Source of the DNA: DASVNK01 sp964478815
GTDB taxonomy: Bacteria > Verrucomicrobiota > Verrucomicrobiia > Limisphaerales > SXQI01
NCBI GenBank assembly: GCA_964478815.1
Contig: CAYZKY010000056.1
Coordinates: 1 to 34,632 of the forward strand
DNA: 34,632 nucleotides
Reading direction: 5' to 3'
Shown here: positions 24,078 to 31,749 of the stretch, piece after piece
Numbering within the stretch: the first letter of the stretch is position 1
How the letters are laid out: every line of letters begins with the position of its first letter
Notes under the pieces: model-generated
What the model was told of the DNA's origin: nothing
The model's input: only the letters and a program-made list of their open reading frames with translations
Database searches by the model: none
Made by a program: the position numbers and the translations under genes

Positions 24078-24153
24078 AGTCTACATTTTAAAAATCAGTA
24101 CTTGAAAATACATGAACCATGAGCGACACTGCATCCATGAACAAATGTAGACT
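24078..24153. promoter_or_regulatory. Inverted pair of AAATGTAGACT 11-mers
   Basis: AGTCTACATTT (24078-24088) and its exact reverse complement AAATGTAGACT (24143-24153) lie 54 bases apart. AAATGTAGA recurs at 24687-24695 and the full 11-mer at 33013-33023, always outside genes. The TACA/TGTA character resembles BlaI/MecI/CopY-type operators, but no such regulator is in the window, so this is only a likeness. Confidence 0.5.
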
Positions 24154-24638
24154 AATCGCCGCCGAACCCACGCCGGTTCCCGCACTTCCAGCCAGCTTCG
24201 GCTTCCCAGCGTTCCCCAGCCAGATGGTCCATGATTTCCCCCACGCGCTGTCGGCCTCCTCCTTCGCGCTTTCCCTCATCTACCCCCTCCGGAGGCCCGT
24301 AAATTGGGTTTGTAGGGCCAAAACCACCTCGAACCGCATGGACACCCCGCCGGCCTTCCGCCCACCGGCGAACCCTCCCGCCATCAACGTCTGCCCACCC
24401 CGTAAACATCAGGATCGCACGGCAAAACGCATGATGATTCCGCTTTCCCCTCCCTCGCCCCATCCGATGGGGAGAGCCAGGGTGAGGGGCCGCTCCGCTC
24501 ACCGTCATCCCCTGTTGGCATCCCTGAACGATCACCGCTCCCTGCCTAAAAATGACCACGCCTCCTCACCGGCGAACCCTGCTTCCACGCCCTCCCTCTC
24601 CCATGCCTTCCGCCCTCGCGCCACCCCGTCATTCGCCC

Positions 24639-24708
24639 CTGAAACGCGTTGAAACGCGTTGAAACGACCCTGAAACGCCTTGAAATAAATGTAGAAAACC
24701 CTGAAACG
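24639..24708. repeat. Helically phased GAAACG array
   Basis: GAAA-starting units begin at 24641, 24651, 24661, 24672, 24682, 24694 and 24703, that is every 9-12 bases (mean about 10.3), most of them GAAACG. Further units at 24769, 24776, 24786 and 24798 extend the theme. Short A-runs at one-turn spacing suggest bent DNA or an array of protein sites. It is not CRISPR: units are too short and there are no spacers. Confidence 0.75.
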
Positions 24709-24925
24709 TTTCAAGCACCCAAAAACTTCGATATCGTCCCATCAACGACTTACGCAAATCGAACCCTTGAAACGCGAAAATTCTTGAAACGCTCGATGAA
24801 AACCGCCCCCGCCCCCGCCCCATCCGATGGGTATCCTCGTCCCCTCAACCCCATTTCTTCCACGATCCGGAAAATCCGTTCTCTCGGTGAAGCAAGGCTG
24901 GACATCCACCTCACCAAACCACTTA

Positions 24926-24954
24926 TTGTTTCCAGACGCGGGAATTTCTACAAT
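24926..24954 (+). promoter_or_regulatory. Promoter of the secreted-protein operon, probably leaderless
   Basis: TTGTTT (24926-24931), a 17-base spacer and TACAAT (24949-24954), 7 bases before the ATG at 24962. This is the nearest to consensus of all promoters in the window, and no ribosome-binding site fits after it. Confidence 0.65.
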
Positions 24955-24961
24955 TTGCTAG

Positions 24962-26344
24962 ATGAACACGATTTCCAGAACCGAAGGAGTGGTCGCACGG
25001 AAAAGGTCGGGCTGGCTTCGTCAGGCCGCGGTGCGCGGAGTGGCGCTGTTGATCCTGCCGCTGCTGACTTCCATCGCTCAGATTCCCCAGCTCCTGAACT
25101 ACCAGGGCCGCGTCCAGGTGGGGACCACCGACTTCAATGGCGCCGGCCAGTTCAAGTTCGCCCTCGTCAATGCCGACGGCACCGCCACCTACTGGAGCAA
25201 CGACGGCACCGCCTCCGGCCAGCCTGCCTCCGCCGTGAACCTGCCGGTGAGCCGGGGGCTTTATTCGGTCCTGCTGGGCAACACCGCCCTGCCGAACATG
25301 ACCGCCCTGCCGCCGGCGGCCCTGGCCAACGGCGACGCTCACCTGCGGGTCTGGTTCAATGACGGCCTCAACGGTTTTCAGCAGTTTGTCCCGGATCAAC
25401 GCGTTGTTACCCCGCCCTACGCCGCGGTGGCGGGCGCACTGGCGGGCTCAATCGGCGTGCACCAGCTCCCGGCCGGCGTTCCCTATGCGACAAACGGAAC
25501 TACCGCCATTGCCGGAGACGTCGTGGTGCAGGGGACGATTACCGCCGTTGACGTCGATTCATCCGGCCGCGCCACGGCGAGCGGGCTGCCTCCGGGCAGC
25601 AGGGTCGAGGTGCTCATCAACAATGCGGTGGCTCCGGGAGTCCGCTTCGATGGGCTCATTCCCGAGGAGATCCGGTTGAGCCGCGTGATCACCGACCTTT
25701 CCTGGCCGGGGGTCTTCGGCCCCGTCACACCCACCTCGATCACGAGGGTTCCGGTGGTAGTCCGGCTCTCGCTCCCCAACGGCGGCGTCATCACTTGGGG
25801 CCTGCCGGGATCCGAACCCACCGAGCTGTTCCCGTCGTACGCTCATATTTTTACCCGTCCAATCGGGCGGGATGGAAAGCCGTTCGACCGGGTCATTTTA
25901 AGACGGATGGCTGGTCCCATTAGACGGATGGAAGAGAATCTTGCGGCCGCAGGGAGCTTGCCAGCGCTCGCGTTCGCGGGGCCGGCGTCCGGACAGCCTC
26001 CGGCCTCGGCGTGGCGCCTCATCGTGGACGGAGTGAATTACAACAATGTGGCCTTCCAGGGGGAGATCGAGCCAACTCTCGGAACGCCCGTTTCGTTGAT
26101 TATCAACGCTTCCTTCCATCGTAACTTGTCTCAATGGGCGCTGGCCAAGGACATTACGCAGCTGCGCCGGGTAGAGATCGTGCTGGTCAACGGCCTGGCT
26201 GGCATAATTTCACTGGCCAATGTTCCGTATTCAGGCGGCGAAGCGGAGCCAGGCGTGATCGCGAGCGGCTATGAGGTGCGAGTCGCCGCGGATGGCCTGC
26301 CCTACGAGGTCATCACCCTTGAGAGGGGGGGAGGCAACCCTTGA
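24962..26344 (+). CDS. Secreted protein of unknown function, IPQLLNYQGRV family
   Basis: A 460-residue protein with a late signal peptide (GVALLILPLLTSIAQ) preceded by a basic N-region of about 25 residues. The mature start IPQLLNYQGRVQVG and the following FNGAGQFKFALVNADGT with TATYWSNDGT recur at the head of many verrucomicrobial and planctomycetal secreted proteins; PYAAVAGALAGSI at about 155 is also typical. The C-half has the outline of a beta-rich domain (AWRLIVDGVNYNNVAFQGEI, VEIVLVNGLAG) that I cannot name. The next gene starts 25 bases on, so it is probably the first gene of a two-gene operon. Function unknown. Confidence 0.75.
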   Translation: MNTISRTEGVVARKRSGWLRQAAVRGVALLILPLLTSIAQIPQLLNYQGRVQVGTTDFNGAGQFKFALVNADGTATYWSNDGTASGQPASAVNLPVSRGLYSVLLGNTALPNMTALPPAALANGDAHLRVWFNDGLNGFQQFVPDQRVVTPPYAAVAGALAGSIGVHQLPAGVPYATNGTTAIAGDVVVQGTITAVDVDSSGRATASGLPPGSRVEVLINNAVAPGVRFDGLIPEEIRLSRVITDLSWPGVFGPVTPTSITRVPVVVRLSLPNGGVITWGLPGSEPTELFPSYAHIFTRPIGRDGKPFDRVILRRMAGPIRRMEENLAAAGSLPALAFAGPASGQPPASAWRLIVDGVNYNNVAFQGEIEPTLGTPVSLIINASFHRNLSQWALAKDITQLRRVEIVLVNGLAGIISLANVPYSGGEAEPGVIASGYEVRVAADGLPYEVITLERGGGNP

Positions 26345-26369
26345 TCCGAGTGATGAGCAAGTGATCGTC

Positions 26370-28730
26370 ATGTCCAAGCCACTACGCCCCAAGACCGCCA
26401 CGGAGCAGCGACTCCGGGGTGCCCTCCGCTTGCTGGCGTTCGGCCTGGCCTGGCTCGCCCTTTCCCACCACGTCGTTGCGGCCACCCGTGCCACCGCGAG
26501 CTACCGCATCGTCGCGGACTCGCTGGACCACGGCGGCGGCGCGGCCTATTCCGCCAGCTATGCCCAGCGCGCCGCCGTGGAACCGGTCGCCGGTTTCAGC
26601 GCCGCGACGATCCCCGATGCCACCGCCCGCTTCATCTATCACGGATTCGTCCCGCAACTCGACCCGCCGCTGTTCCCCGCTGCGGATCTTGCGGTCACGT
26701 TGACCGCCTCGCCGATCCTTTCATCGCCGCAAGAAGTGGTGACTTACGCGGGTCGCGTGGCCAATCGCGGTGCGGAAGCGGCGCCCGGCGTGGTTCTTGT
26801 CGCAACCCTTCCCGCCAATCTCACCTTCAACAGCATGAGTTCGAGCCAGGGGAATTCCTCGATCGCCGGCCATCAATTGCGCTGCGAATTCGGAACCATC
26901 CCGGCCGGCGGCGAAGCGACCTTCTCCATTGTCACCACCGCCGGCGCGAACGGCGCGGCGCTCGTGGCTGTCGAGATCGCCTCCGGGCCGGACGATCCTC
27001 ACCCCGCCAACAACACGGCTACCGCCCTGAGCACCGTCGTCACGGCGGTGCGGTTCGTCCGGCCCGGCGGCGGTTCCTGGAACGCCCCGGGTAATTGGAG
27101 CCCGGCGGTGGTGCCGGGTCCGGACCACAAGGTCTTCATCGACGACGACATCGTGGATTTTTACGACACCGACGCCACGGTAGCCGGATTGAGCCTGACG
27201 GGCGGGCGGATCGGCGGTGCCCGCCGGCTGACCGTCACCACCTTGGCGGAGTGGTCGGGCGGCGAACTCCAGAGCGGCGCGACGCTCGTGATTCCACCGG
27301 GGGGAACGCTGCGGGTCGCCAACGGAAACGCGGTCGGCCTGCGCGGGGGTTCCGGCATTGAGAACCACGGGACGGTGCGGCTGGAATCCACCGCGTTGCA
27401 AGGCGTGTTCGGGGCCTGGGTGACGAATTCCGGTCTGTTCGAGATCGTGGGGAACCGGTCCTTCCTGCGCTTCGAGAATACCGGCTTCGATTTCCACAAC
27501 CGCCCGGGCGCCACCTTCCGCAGGCTGGCCGGCCCGGGCACCAACAGCGTTCCCGTGGCGTTTCGCAACGATGGCTTGGTCGAGGTGCTCGAAGGCACGC
27601 TGGATTTCAATGCCTTCTTCATTAACGGCGGCTACAGCCTCATCAATCGCGGCACCCTCCGCGCGGCGGCCGGCACCGAAATGCGTTATACGAAAGCCAA
27701 CCTCTTCGAACATGGCACCGCCTTCGAAGGTCCCGGGCTCCACCGCATCATCGCCGCCACGATGGGGCCGGTCGATGGCAGCCGGTTCGCCGGGGCGATA
27801 AAAGGCGACTTCGAGATCGCCAACGGACTGATCGACGGCAGCTTCACCCATACCGGCCATCTCCTCTGGACTGGTGGGCTGTTGCGTGGTGGCGATAGCT
27901 TGACCACAACCCCCGGCAGCCAGTTGACCGTCGCGGGAGCGGGCAACCGCACGCTGCTGTTCGGCTACGCCATTCAGAACTTTGGCACCGTGCGGCTGGC
28001 CGGGGCGAACCTGGACCAGTCAGGCGGCGGCATCGTGGATAACCATGGCCTGTTCGACATCGCGGGCGACTTCGGTTTGCTGAACGGACTGGTCTTGACC
28101 AACCGGAGCGGTGCCACGTTGCGCAAGAGTGCCGGCCCCGGCACCACCACGGCCAACCTCGCGCGCTTCCACCACGATGGGTTGCTCGAGTTGCACACGG
28201 GGACGTTTGCTTTGGCCGGCGATTACTCGCCCGGCGCGAACGCCGGCCTCAGAGTTTATCTGGGCGGCACGATCCCCGGCACCCAGTTTAGCCGCCTGAC
28301 CGTGGCCGGAACCGCCACCCTCAATGGCGCGTTGCAAGTGGAATACACGGAGGGTTACGCCCCGGGCGCGGGAGACTCGTTGGCCATCGTGTCCGCCGCC
28401 CGGCGCGTGGGAGAGTTCGGATCGTTCGCCGCCGCCGCGTCTCCGGGGCCACTGACGTTTACTCCAGCCTATTTGGCGAGCGAAGTCGTTCTTCGACCCG
28501 TTTCTGCGGCCCTCAAACTCCTGCCGCCGCTCCGCGTTGGGAACGGTCTCAAGATCGTCCTCGATGGAACCCCCGGCGAAAACCTCGTCCTCGAGGCCAG
28601 CACCGCCCTCGGTCCACTGGCCGATTGGAAACCCGTGGTCACCAATCTCCTTTCGAAACCCAACTTCGAATTCCTCGACCCGGACCTGCGCCTGTTTCCA
28701 GCGCGCTTTTATCGCGCTCGCCGCCCCTAA
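26370..28730 (+). CDS. Large secreted beta-helix protein, autotransporter-passenger-like
   Basis: A 786-residue exported protein. After a signal peptide (LLAFGLAWLALSHHVVA) there is a DUF11-like domain (~110-225: ADLAVTLTASP, VVTYAGRVANRG, HPANNTATALS) and then a long right-handed beta-helix region. Two copies of a ~85-residue unit are clear: ENHGTVRLES with SGLFEIVGN, GPGTNSVP and GLVEVLEGTLDF near residue 330, and QNFGTVRLAG with HGLFDIAGD, GPGTTTAN and GLLELHTGTFAL near 535. The C-terminus (LVLEASTALGPLADWKPV ending FPARFYRARRP) matches that of the protein at 21465-23669. ATG 26370 gives the signal peptide; the frame to 26271 overlaps the previous gene. A surface adhesin or glycan-binding role is a guess. 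Confidence 0.8.
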   Translation: MSKPLRPKTATEQRLRGALRLLAFGLAWLALSHHVVAATRATASYRIVADSLDHGGGAAYSASYAQRAAVEPVAGFSAATIPDATARFIYHGFVPQLDPPLFPAADLAVTLTASPILSSPQEVVTYAGRVANRGAEAAPGVVLVATLPANLTFNSMSSSQGNSSIAGHQLRCEFGTIPAGGEATFSIVTTAGANGAALVAVEIASGPDDPHPANNTATALSTVVTAVRFVRPGGGSWNAPGNWSPAVVPGPDHKVFIDDDIVDFYDTDATVAGLSLTGGRIGGARRLTVTTLAEWSGGELQSGATLVIPPGGTLRVANGNAVGLRGGSGIENHGTVRLESTALQGVFGAWVTNSGLFEIVGNRSFLRFENTGFDFHNRPGATFRRLAGPGTNSVPVAFRNDGLVEVLEGTLDFNAFFINGGYSLINRGTLRAAAGTEMRYTKANLFEHGTAFEGPGLHRIIAATMGPVDGSRFAGAIKGDFEIANGLIDGSFTHTGHLLWTGGLLRGGDSLTTTPGSQLTVAGAGNRTLLFGYAIQNFGTVRLAGANLDQSGGGIVDNHGLFDIAGDFGLLNGLVLTNRSGATLRKSAGPGTTTANLARFHHDGLLELHTGTFALAGDYSPGANAGLRVYLGGTIPGTQFSRLTVAGTATLNGALQVEYTEGYAPGAGDSLAIVSAARRVGEFGSFAAAASPGPLTFTPAYLASEVVLRPVSAALKLLPPLRVGNGLKIVLDGTPGENLVLEASTALGPLADWKPVVTNLLSKPNFEFLDPDLRLFPARFYRARRP

Positions 28731-29047
28731 AAGTCCACGTCGTTCGTCCTCAGAGCCTGTCTGAAGCTTGGGAGCACCTCATCCCGACAACTGAAACGTA
28801 TGAGGCTTCGTCGATAACGGCTTGCGGGACTTGCCCCACAACAAGCGGCCGCTGAAAGCATTCGGGCGACGACTTCCTGGCTCCTCGATGCCGGCCCGCT
28901 CGAGGCCTTCTTCGACCGGAGCCGTCCGCCTGGCTCACCGCCCGCTCCATAAGCGTTGAGAGGGTCGCCCGCCGCCGCTGCCGCGGGCGAAAAGTGCTTG
29001 AATCGTCCTCCGCCCGGGCCCAAGCTTTCGAAAAACGACCGAGCATT
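28731..29047. other. Intergenic region with a possible PIN-domain remnant
   Basis: About 317 bases without an intact gene. It contains the fragment described at 28818-28952. Open frames on the minus strand (28727-29362) overlap the ferredoxin and have no family likeness. Confidence 0.4.
28818..28952 (+). pseudogene. Possible vapC remnant
   Basis: One open stretch reads SWLLDAGPLEAFFDRS before a stop after 25 residues. WLLDAGPLxAxxDRS is the first strand and helix of many PIN-domain toxins, with the first catalytic Asp in place. The rest of the domain and any start codon are missing. Chance likeness cannot be excluded for so short a match. Confidence 0.25.
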
Positions 29048-29281
29048 ATGGCTGATCTTGCGAACCGATATGGGGATAACGTAGGCGGCAAGTTCTACGT
29101 CGATAACCAGTGCATCGACTGCGATCTCTGCCGCGAAACCGCTCCCGCGAATTTCACTCGCAATGATGATGGCGGCTACTCCTATGTCATGAAACAGCCC
29201 GAATCCCCCGAGGAGGAAGCCCTCTGCAAGGAAGCCAAGGAGGGGTGCCCTGTGGAAGCCATTGGAGATAACGGCGGGTAG
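29048..29281 (+). CDS. Ferredoxin with one [4Fe-4S] cluster
   Basis: A 77-residue acidic electron carrier. Cluster ligands are C22, C25 and C28 in QCIDCDLCRETAP and C67 in GCPVEAI (CxxCxxC...CP), with an extra C60. KFYVDNQCIDCDLC and SPEEEALCKEAKEGCP follow the small ferredoxin type annotated in verrucomicrobia and chlamydiae. ATG 29048 is preferred over the frame to 28994, which adds a Ser/Ala-rich extension. It stands alone, 171 bases before the efflux operon, and its redox partner is unknown. Confidence 0.87.
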   Translation: MADLANRYGDNVGGKFYVDNQCIDCDLCRETAPANFTRNDDGGYSYVMKQPESPEEEALCKEAKEGCPVEAIGDNGG

Positions 29282-29452
29282 CCTCGGTGCCTTCGCCCGC
29301 TCTCCCTCTCCCTCTCGGGATTCCTTCGCCGGGCTGTAACGGCTTGGGCTCCCCCCGGTCATGTGCCGTGTATGCGCTTAGAACGCCCAGACCGGCCGAG
29401 CGGGACAGACAGCCTGTCTCCCGCCTGATTTCCACCTAGACTATTCGATATC

Positions 29453-30958
29453 ATGGCTGCAAAACGACGAGGAGGCTGGTTCAAATGGGTGGTGATCCTG
29501 GTGCTGATCGCCGGTGGCGTCTGGGGCTGGCGTTGGCGCAAAGCCCAAAGCCCCGATAAACCGGTCGATTTTAAGACCAGCACCATTGCCCGGGGCAATA
29601 TCGTCCAGGCCGTCACGGCCAATGGCGCCCTCTCCCCGGTCAAGAACATTCAGGTCGGCAGCCAAGTATCCGGCATCATCCAGGACTTGTTCGTCGACTT
29701 CAACTCCCCCGTCACCAACAAGCAATTGCTCGCCCGCATCGAACCCTCGACCTTCCAGCAGAACATCACCTCCGCCGAGGCTGAGCTAGAGAACGCCAAG
29801 GCTCAACTGCTCTACGCCGAGCTCAATCACAAGCGCGCCAAGGAATTGCGCCAGAACGATCTGATCTCGCCTTCCGAGTACGACAAAACCGTCGCCGATC
29901 TCAAGGCCGCCACCGCCGTCGTCGCCACGCGCGATGCCTCTCTCAAGCGCGCCCAAGTCGATCTCGAACGGACCTTTATCTATTCCCCCACCGACGGCAT
30001 CGTCATCGCCCGCGCCATCGATGTCGGCCAGACCGTCGCCGCCAGCTTCAGCGCGCCCACCCTCTTCCAGATCGCCCAGGACCTCCGCCAGATGCGCATC
30101 GAGGCCATGGTCTCCGAAGCCGATGTCGGCGGCGTCGAGGAAAATCAGGAAGTCAACTTCACCGTGGACGCCTTCCCGAACCGCCAGTTCCGCGGCCGGA
30201 TTTCCCAGGTCCGCTTCGCGCCCGTCACCAACGCGAACGTCGTCAATTACACCTGCGTGGTCGATGTCAACAATGCCGACCTCAAACTCCGCCCCGGCAT
30301 GACCGCCTCCGCCTCCATCGTCACCGGACGGCGCGACAATGTGGTGCTCATTCCGAACGCCGCCCTGCGCTTCCGCCCCACGGATGCCATGCTCGGTAAA
30401 AAAACGAACGAAGTCGCCAAAGCCTCCGGCACCAACGCCCCGGCCTCCCGCCGCGATGGCGAACCGGTCGCGGCCAGTGTCGGCCCCGGCGGCGGCGGCC
30501 CTGGTCCTGGCGGCGGTGGGGGCTTCCAGAATATGACTCAGGAGCAACGCGACGAAATGCGCAAACGCTTCGAAAGCATGACGCCCGAGCAGCGCGAAGC
30601 CATGCGCTCCCGTTTCGGCGGCGGAGGGCCCGGGGGAGGCCGCTCCCGCGGCGCCGCGCCCGAAGGCCCGGTCACCCGCACGGTTTACCTTCTCGATCAG
30701 TCGCCCGGCGCGCCGAAGAACGCCCTCAAGGCGGCGACGATCAAGACCGGCCTCTCCGACGGTACCAACACCGAAGTCCTCGAAGGGCTGAACGAAGGCG
30801 ATGTCGTCGTCGCCGGCGTGAACCTCCCCGTCTCGACCGCTTCAGCCATCCCGCAGGGCACCAGCCCGTTTGCCTCCCCTGGCTTCGGCGGCCAGCGCCC
30901 CAGCGGCGGCACCGGTTCCGGTGGCGGCGGCACCAGCGGCGGCAACCGGCCACGCTAA
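29453..30958 (+). CDS. macA: MacA-type periplasmic adaptor subunit
   Basis: A 501-residue HlyD/RND-type adaptor that would link an inner-membrane MacB to an outer-membrane channel. A TM anchor (residues 11-27), then GNIVQAVTANGALSPVKNIQ and VGSQVSGIIQDLFVDFNSPV (lipoyl half), a coiled-coil hairpin (~102-170), TFIYSPTDGIVIARAIDVGQ (second lipoyl half) and a beta-barrel with LRPGMTASASIV. Residues ~316-405 are an insert of low complexity: GGGGPGPGGGGG, then two 15-residue helical repeats (361-375 and 376-390, 9 of 15 identical: MTQEQRDEMRKRF and MTPEQREAMRSRF), then Gly/Arg. A Gly/Ser-rich tail follows. The operon continues with the ATPase 14 bases on. Confidence 0.9.
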   Translation: MAAKRRGGWFKWVVILVLIAGGVWGWRWRKAQSPDKPVDFKTSTIARGNIVQAVTANGALSPVKNIQVGSQVSGIIQDLFVDFNSPVTNKQLLARIEPSTFQQNITSAEAELENAKAQLLYAELNHKRAKELRQNDLISPSEYDKTVADLKAATAVVATRDASLKRAQVDLERTFIYSPTDGIVIARAIDVGQTVAASFSAPTLFQIAQDLRQMRIEAMVSEADVGGVEENQEVNFTVDAFPNRQFRGRISQVRFAPVTNANVVNYTCVVDVNNADLKLRPGMTASASIVTGRRDNVVLIPNAALRFRPTDAMLGKKTNEVAKASGTNAPASRRDGEPVAASVGPGGGGPGPGGGGGFQNMTQEQRDEMRKRFESMTPEQREAMRSRFGGGGPGGGRSRGAAPEGPVTRTVYLLDQSPGAPKNALKAATIKTGLSDGTNTEVLEGLNEGDVVVAGVNLPVSTASAIPQGTSPFASPGFGGQRPSGGTGSGGGGTSGGNRPR

Positions 30959-30972
30959 ATCGCCTCCCCGCG

Positions 30973-31749
30973 ATGAGCCAGCCCATCATCAAACTCGAGA
31001 GCTTCTCGAAGACGTATCACACCGGCGAGATCGATGTCCACGCCGTCAAGAACGTCTCCCTCGAGATCATGCCCGGCGAATTCGTCGCCATCATGGGCGC
31101 CAGCGGCTCCGGCAAGTCCACCATGATGAATACCATCGGCTGCCTCGACCGCCCCACCGCCGGTCGCTACCTCCTCGATGGCACCGATATCGGCACGCTC
31201 GACCGCGACGAACTGGCCGACCTCCGCAACCGCAAGATCGGGTTCATCTTCCAGGGCTTCAATCTCCTCTCCCGCACCTCCGCCCTCGAAAATGTCGAAC
31301 TCCCCCTCCTCTACGCCCGCAACGGCCTCACCGCCGCCGAGCAGGAGGAACGCGCCCTCAAGATGCTCGGCCTCGTCGGCCTCGGCGACCGCGCCGATCA
31401 TCACCCCAACCAGCTTTCCGGTGGCCAGCAACAGCGCGTCGCCATCGCCCGCGCCCTCGTCAACGAGCCCAAGCTCCTCCTCGCCGACGAACCTACCGGC
31501 AATCTCGACACCCAGACCAGCATCGAGATCATGGGCGTTTTTCAGCGCTTGAACGAGCAGGGCATCACCATCGTCATGGTCACGCACGAACTCGATATCG
31601 CGCACTACACCAAGCGCATGGTCATCATGCGCGATGGCCGCATCCTGCGCGACGAACCGGTCGCAGAGCGCCTCGACTCGTCCCGGGAACTGGCCAAACT
31701 CCGGGCGGAACAATCGGCCGTCGAACTCGTGGAAGCAGGTGCCGCATGA
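30973..31749 (+). CDS. MacB-type ABC transporter ATPase
   Basis: A 258-residue cytoplasmic ATPase of the LolD/MacB group. Walker A is GASGSGKST, the Q-loop is FIFQGFNLL, the signature is LSGGQQQRVAIARAL, Walker B is LLLADEPTGNLD and the switch His is in MVTHELD. In E. coli MacB the ATPase and permease are one chain; here they are separate genes, the usual arrangement outside proteobacteria. The stop overlaps the permease start (ATGA). Together with the adaptor and permease it forms a MacAB-like exporter of unknown substrate, possibly macrolides, peptides or lipoproteins. Confidence 0.93.
   Translation: MSQPIIKLESFSKTYHTGEIDVHAVKNVSLEIMPGEFVAIMGASGSGKSTMMNTIGCLDRPTAGRYLLDGTDIGTLDRDELADLRNRKIGFIFQGFNLLSRTSALENVELPLLYARNGLTAAEQEERALKMLGLVGLGDRADHHPNQLSGGQQQRVAIARALVNEPKLLLADEPTGNLDTQTSIEIMGVFQRLNEQGITIVMVTHELDIAHYTKRMVIMRDGRILRDEPVAERLDSSRELAKLRAEQSAVELVEAGAA

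Larger units (their letters stand above)
23791..24925. other. Long non-coding, repeat-rich region
   Basis: About 1.1 kb without a supported gene; base use is mixed, with AT-rich patches unlike its neighbours. It contains the paired 11-mer at 24078-24153, the palindromic CCCCATCCGATGGGG at 24458-24472 with a second copy at 24818-24831, and the GAAACG array at 24639-24708. The open frame 24119-24652 is low-complexity Pro/Ser/Ala and is rejected. The region may be a decayed insertion or a regulatory domain for the operon at 24962. Confidence 0.5.

Noticed and set aside
24119..24652. Open frame of 177 residues in the non-coding region
   Set aside because: Pro/Ser/Ala-rich and low-complexity, overlapping the 11-mer and the start of the GAAACG array, with no recognisable motif.
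24639..24803. GAAACG array as a CRISPR array
   Set aside because: Units are 6 bases at ~10-base spacing with no spacers of 26-40 bases and no cas genes nearby.
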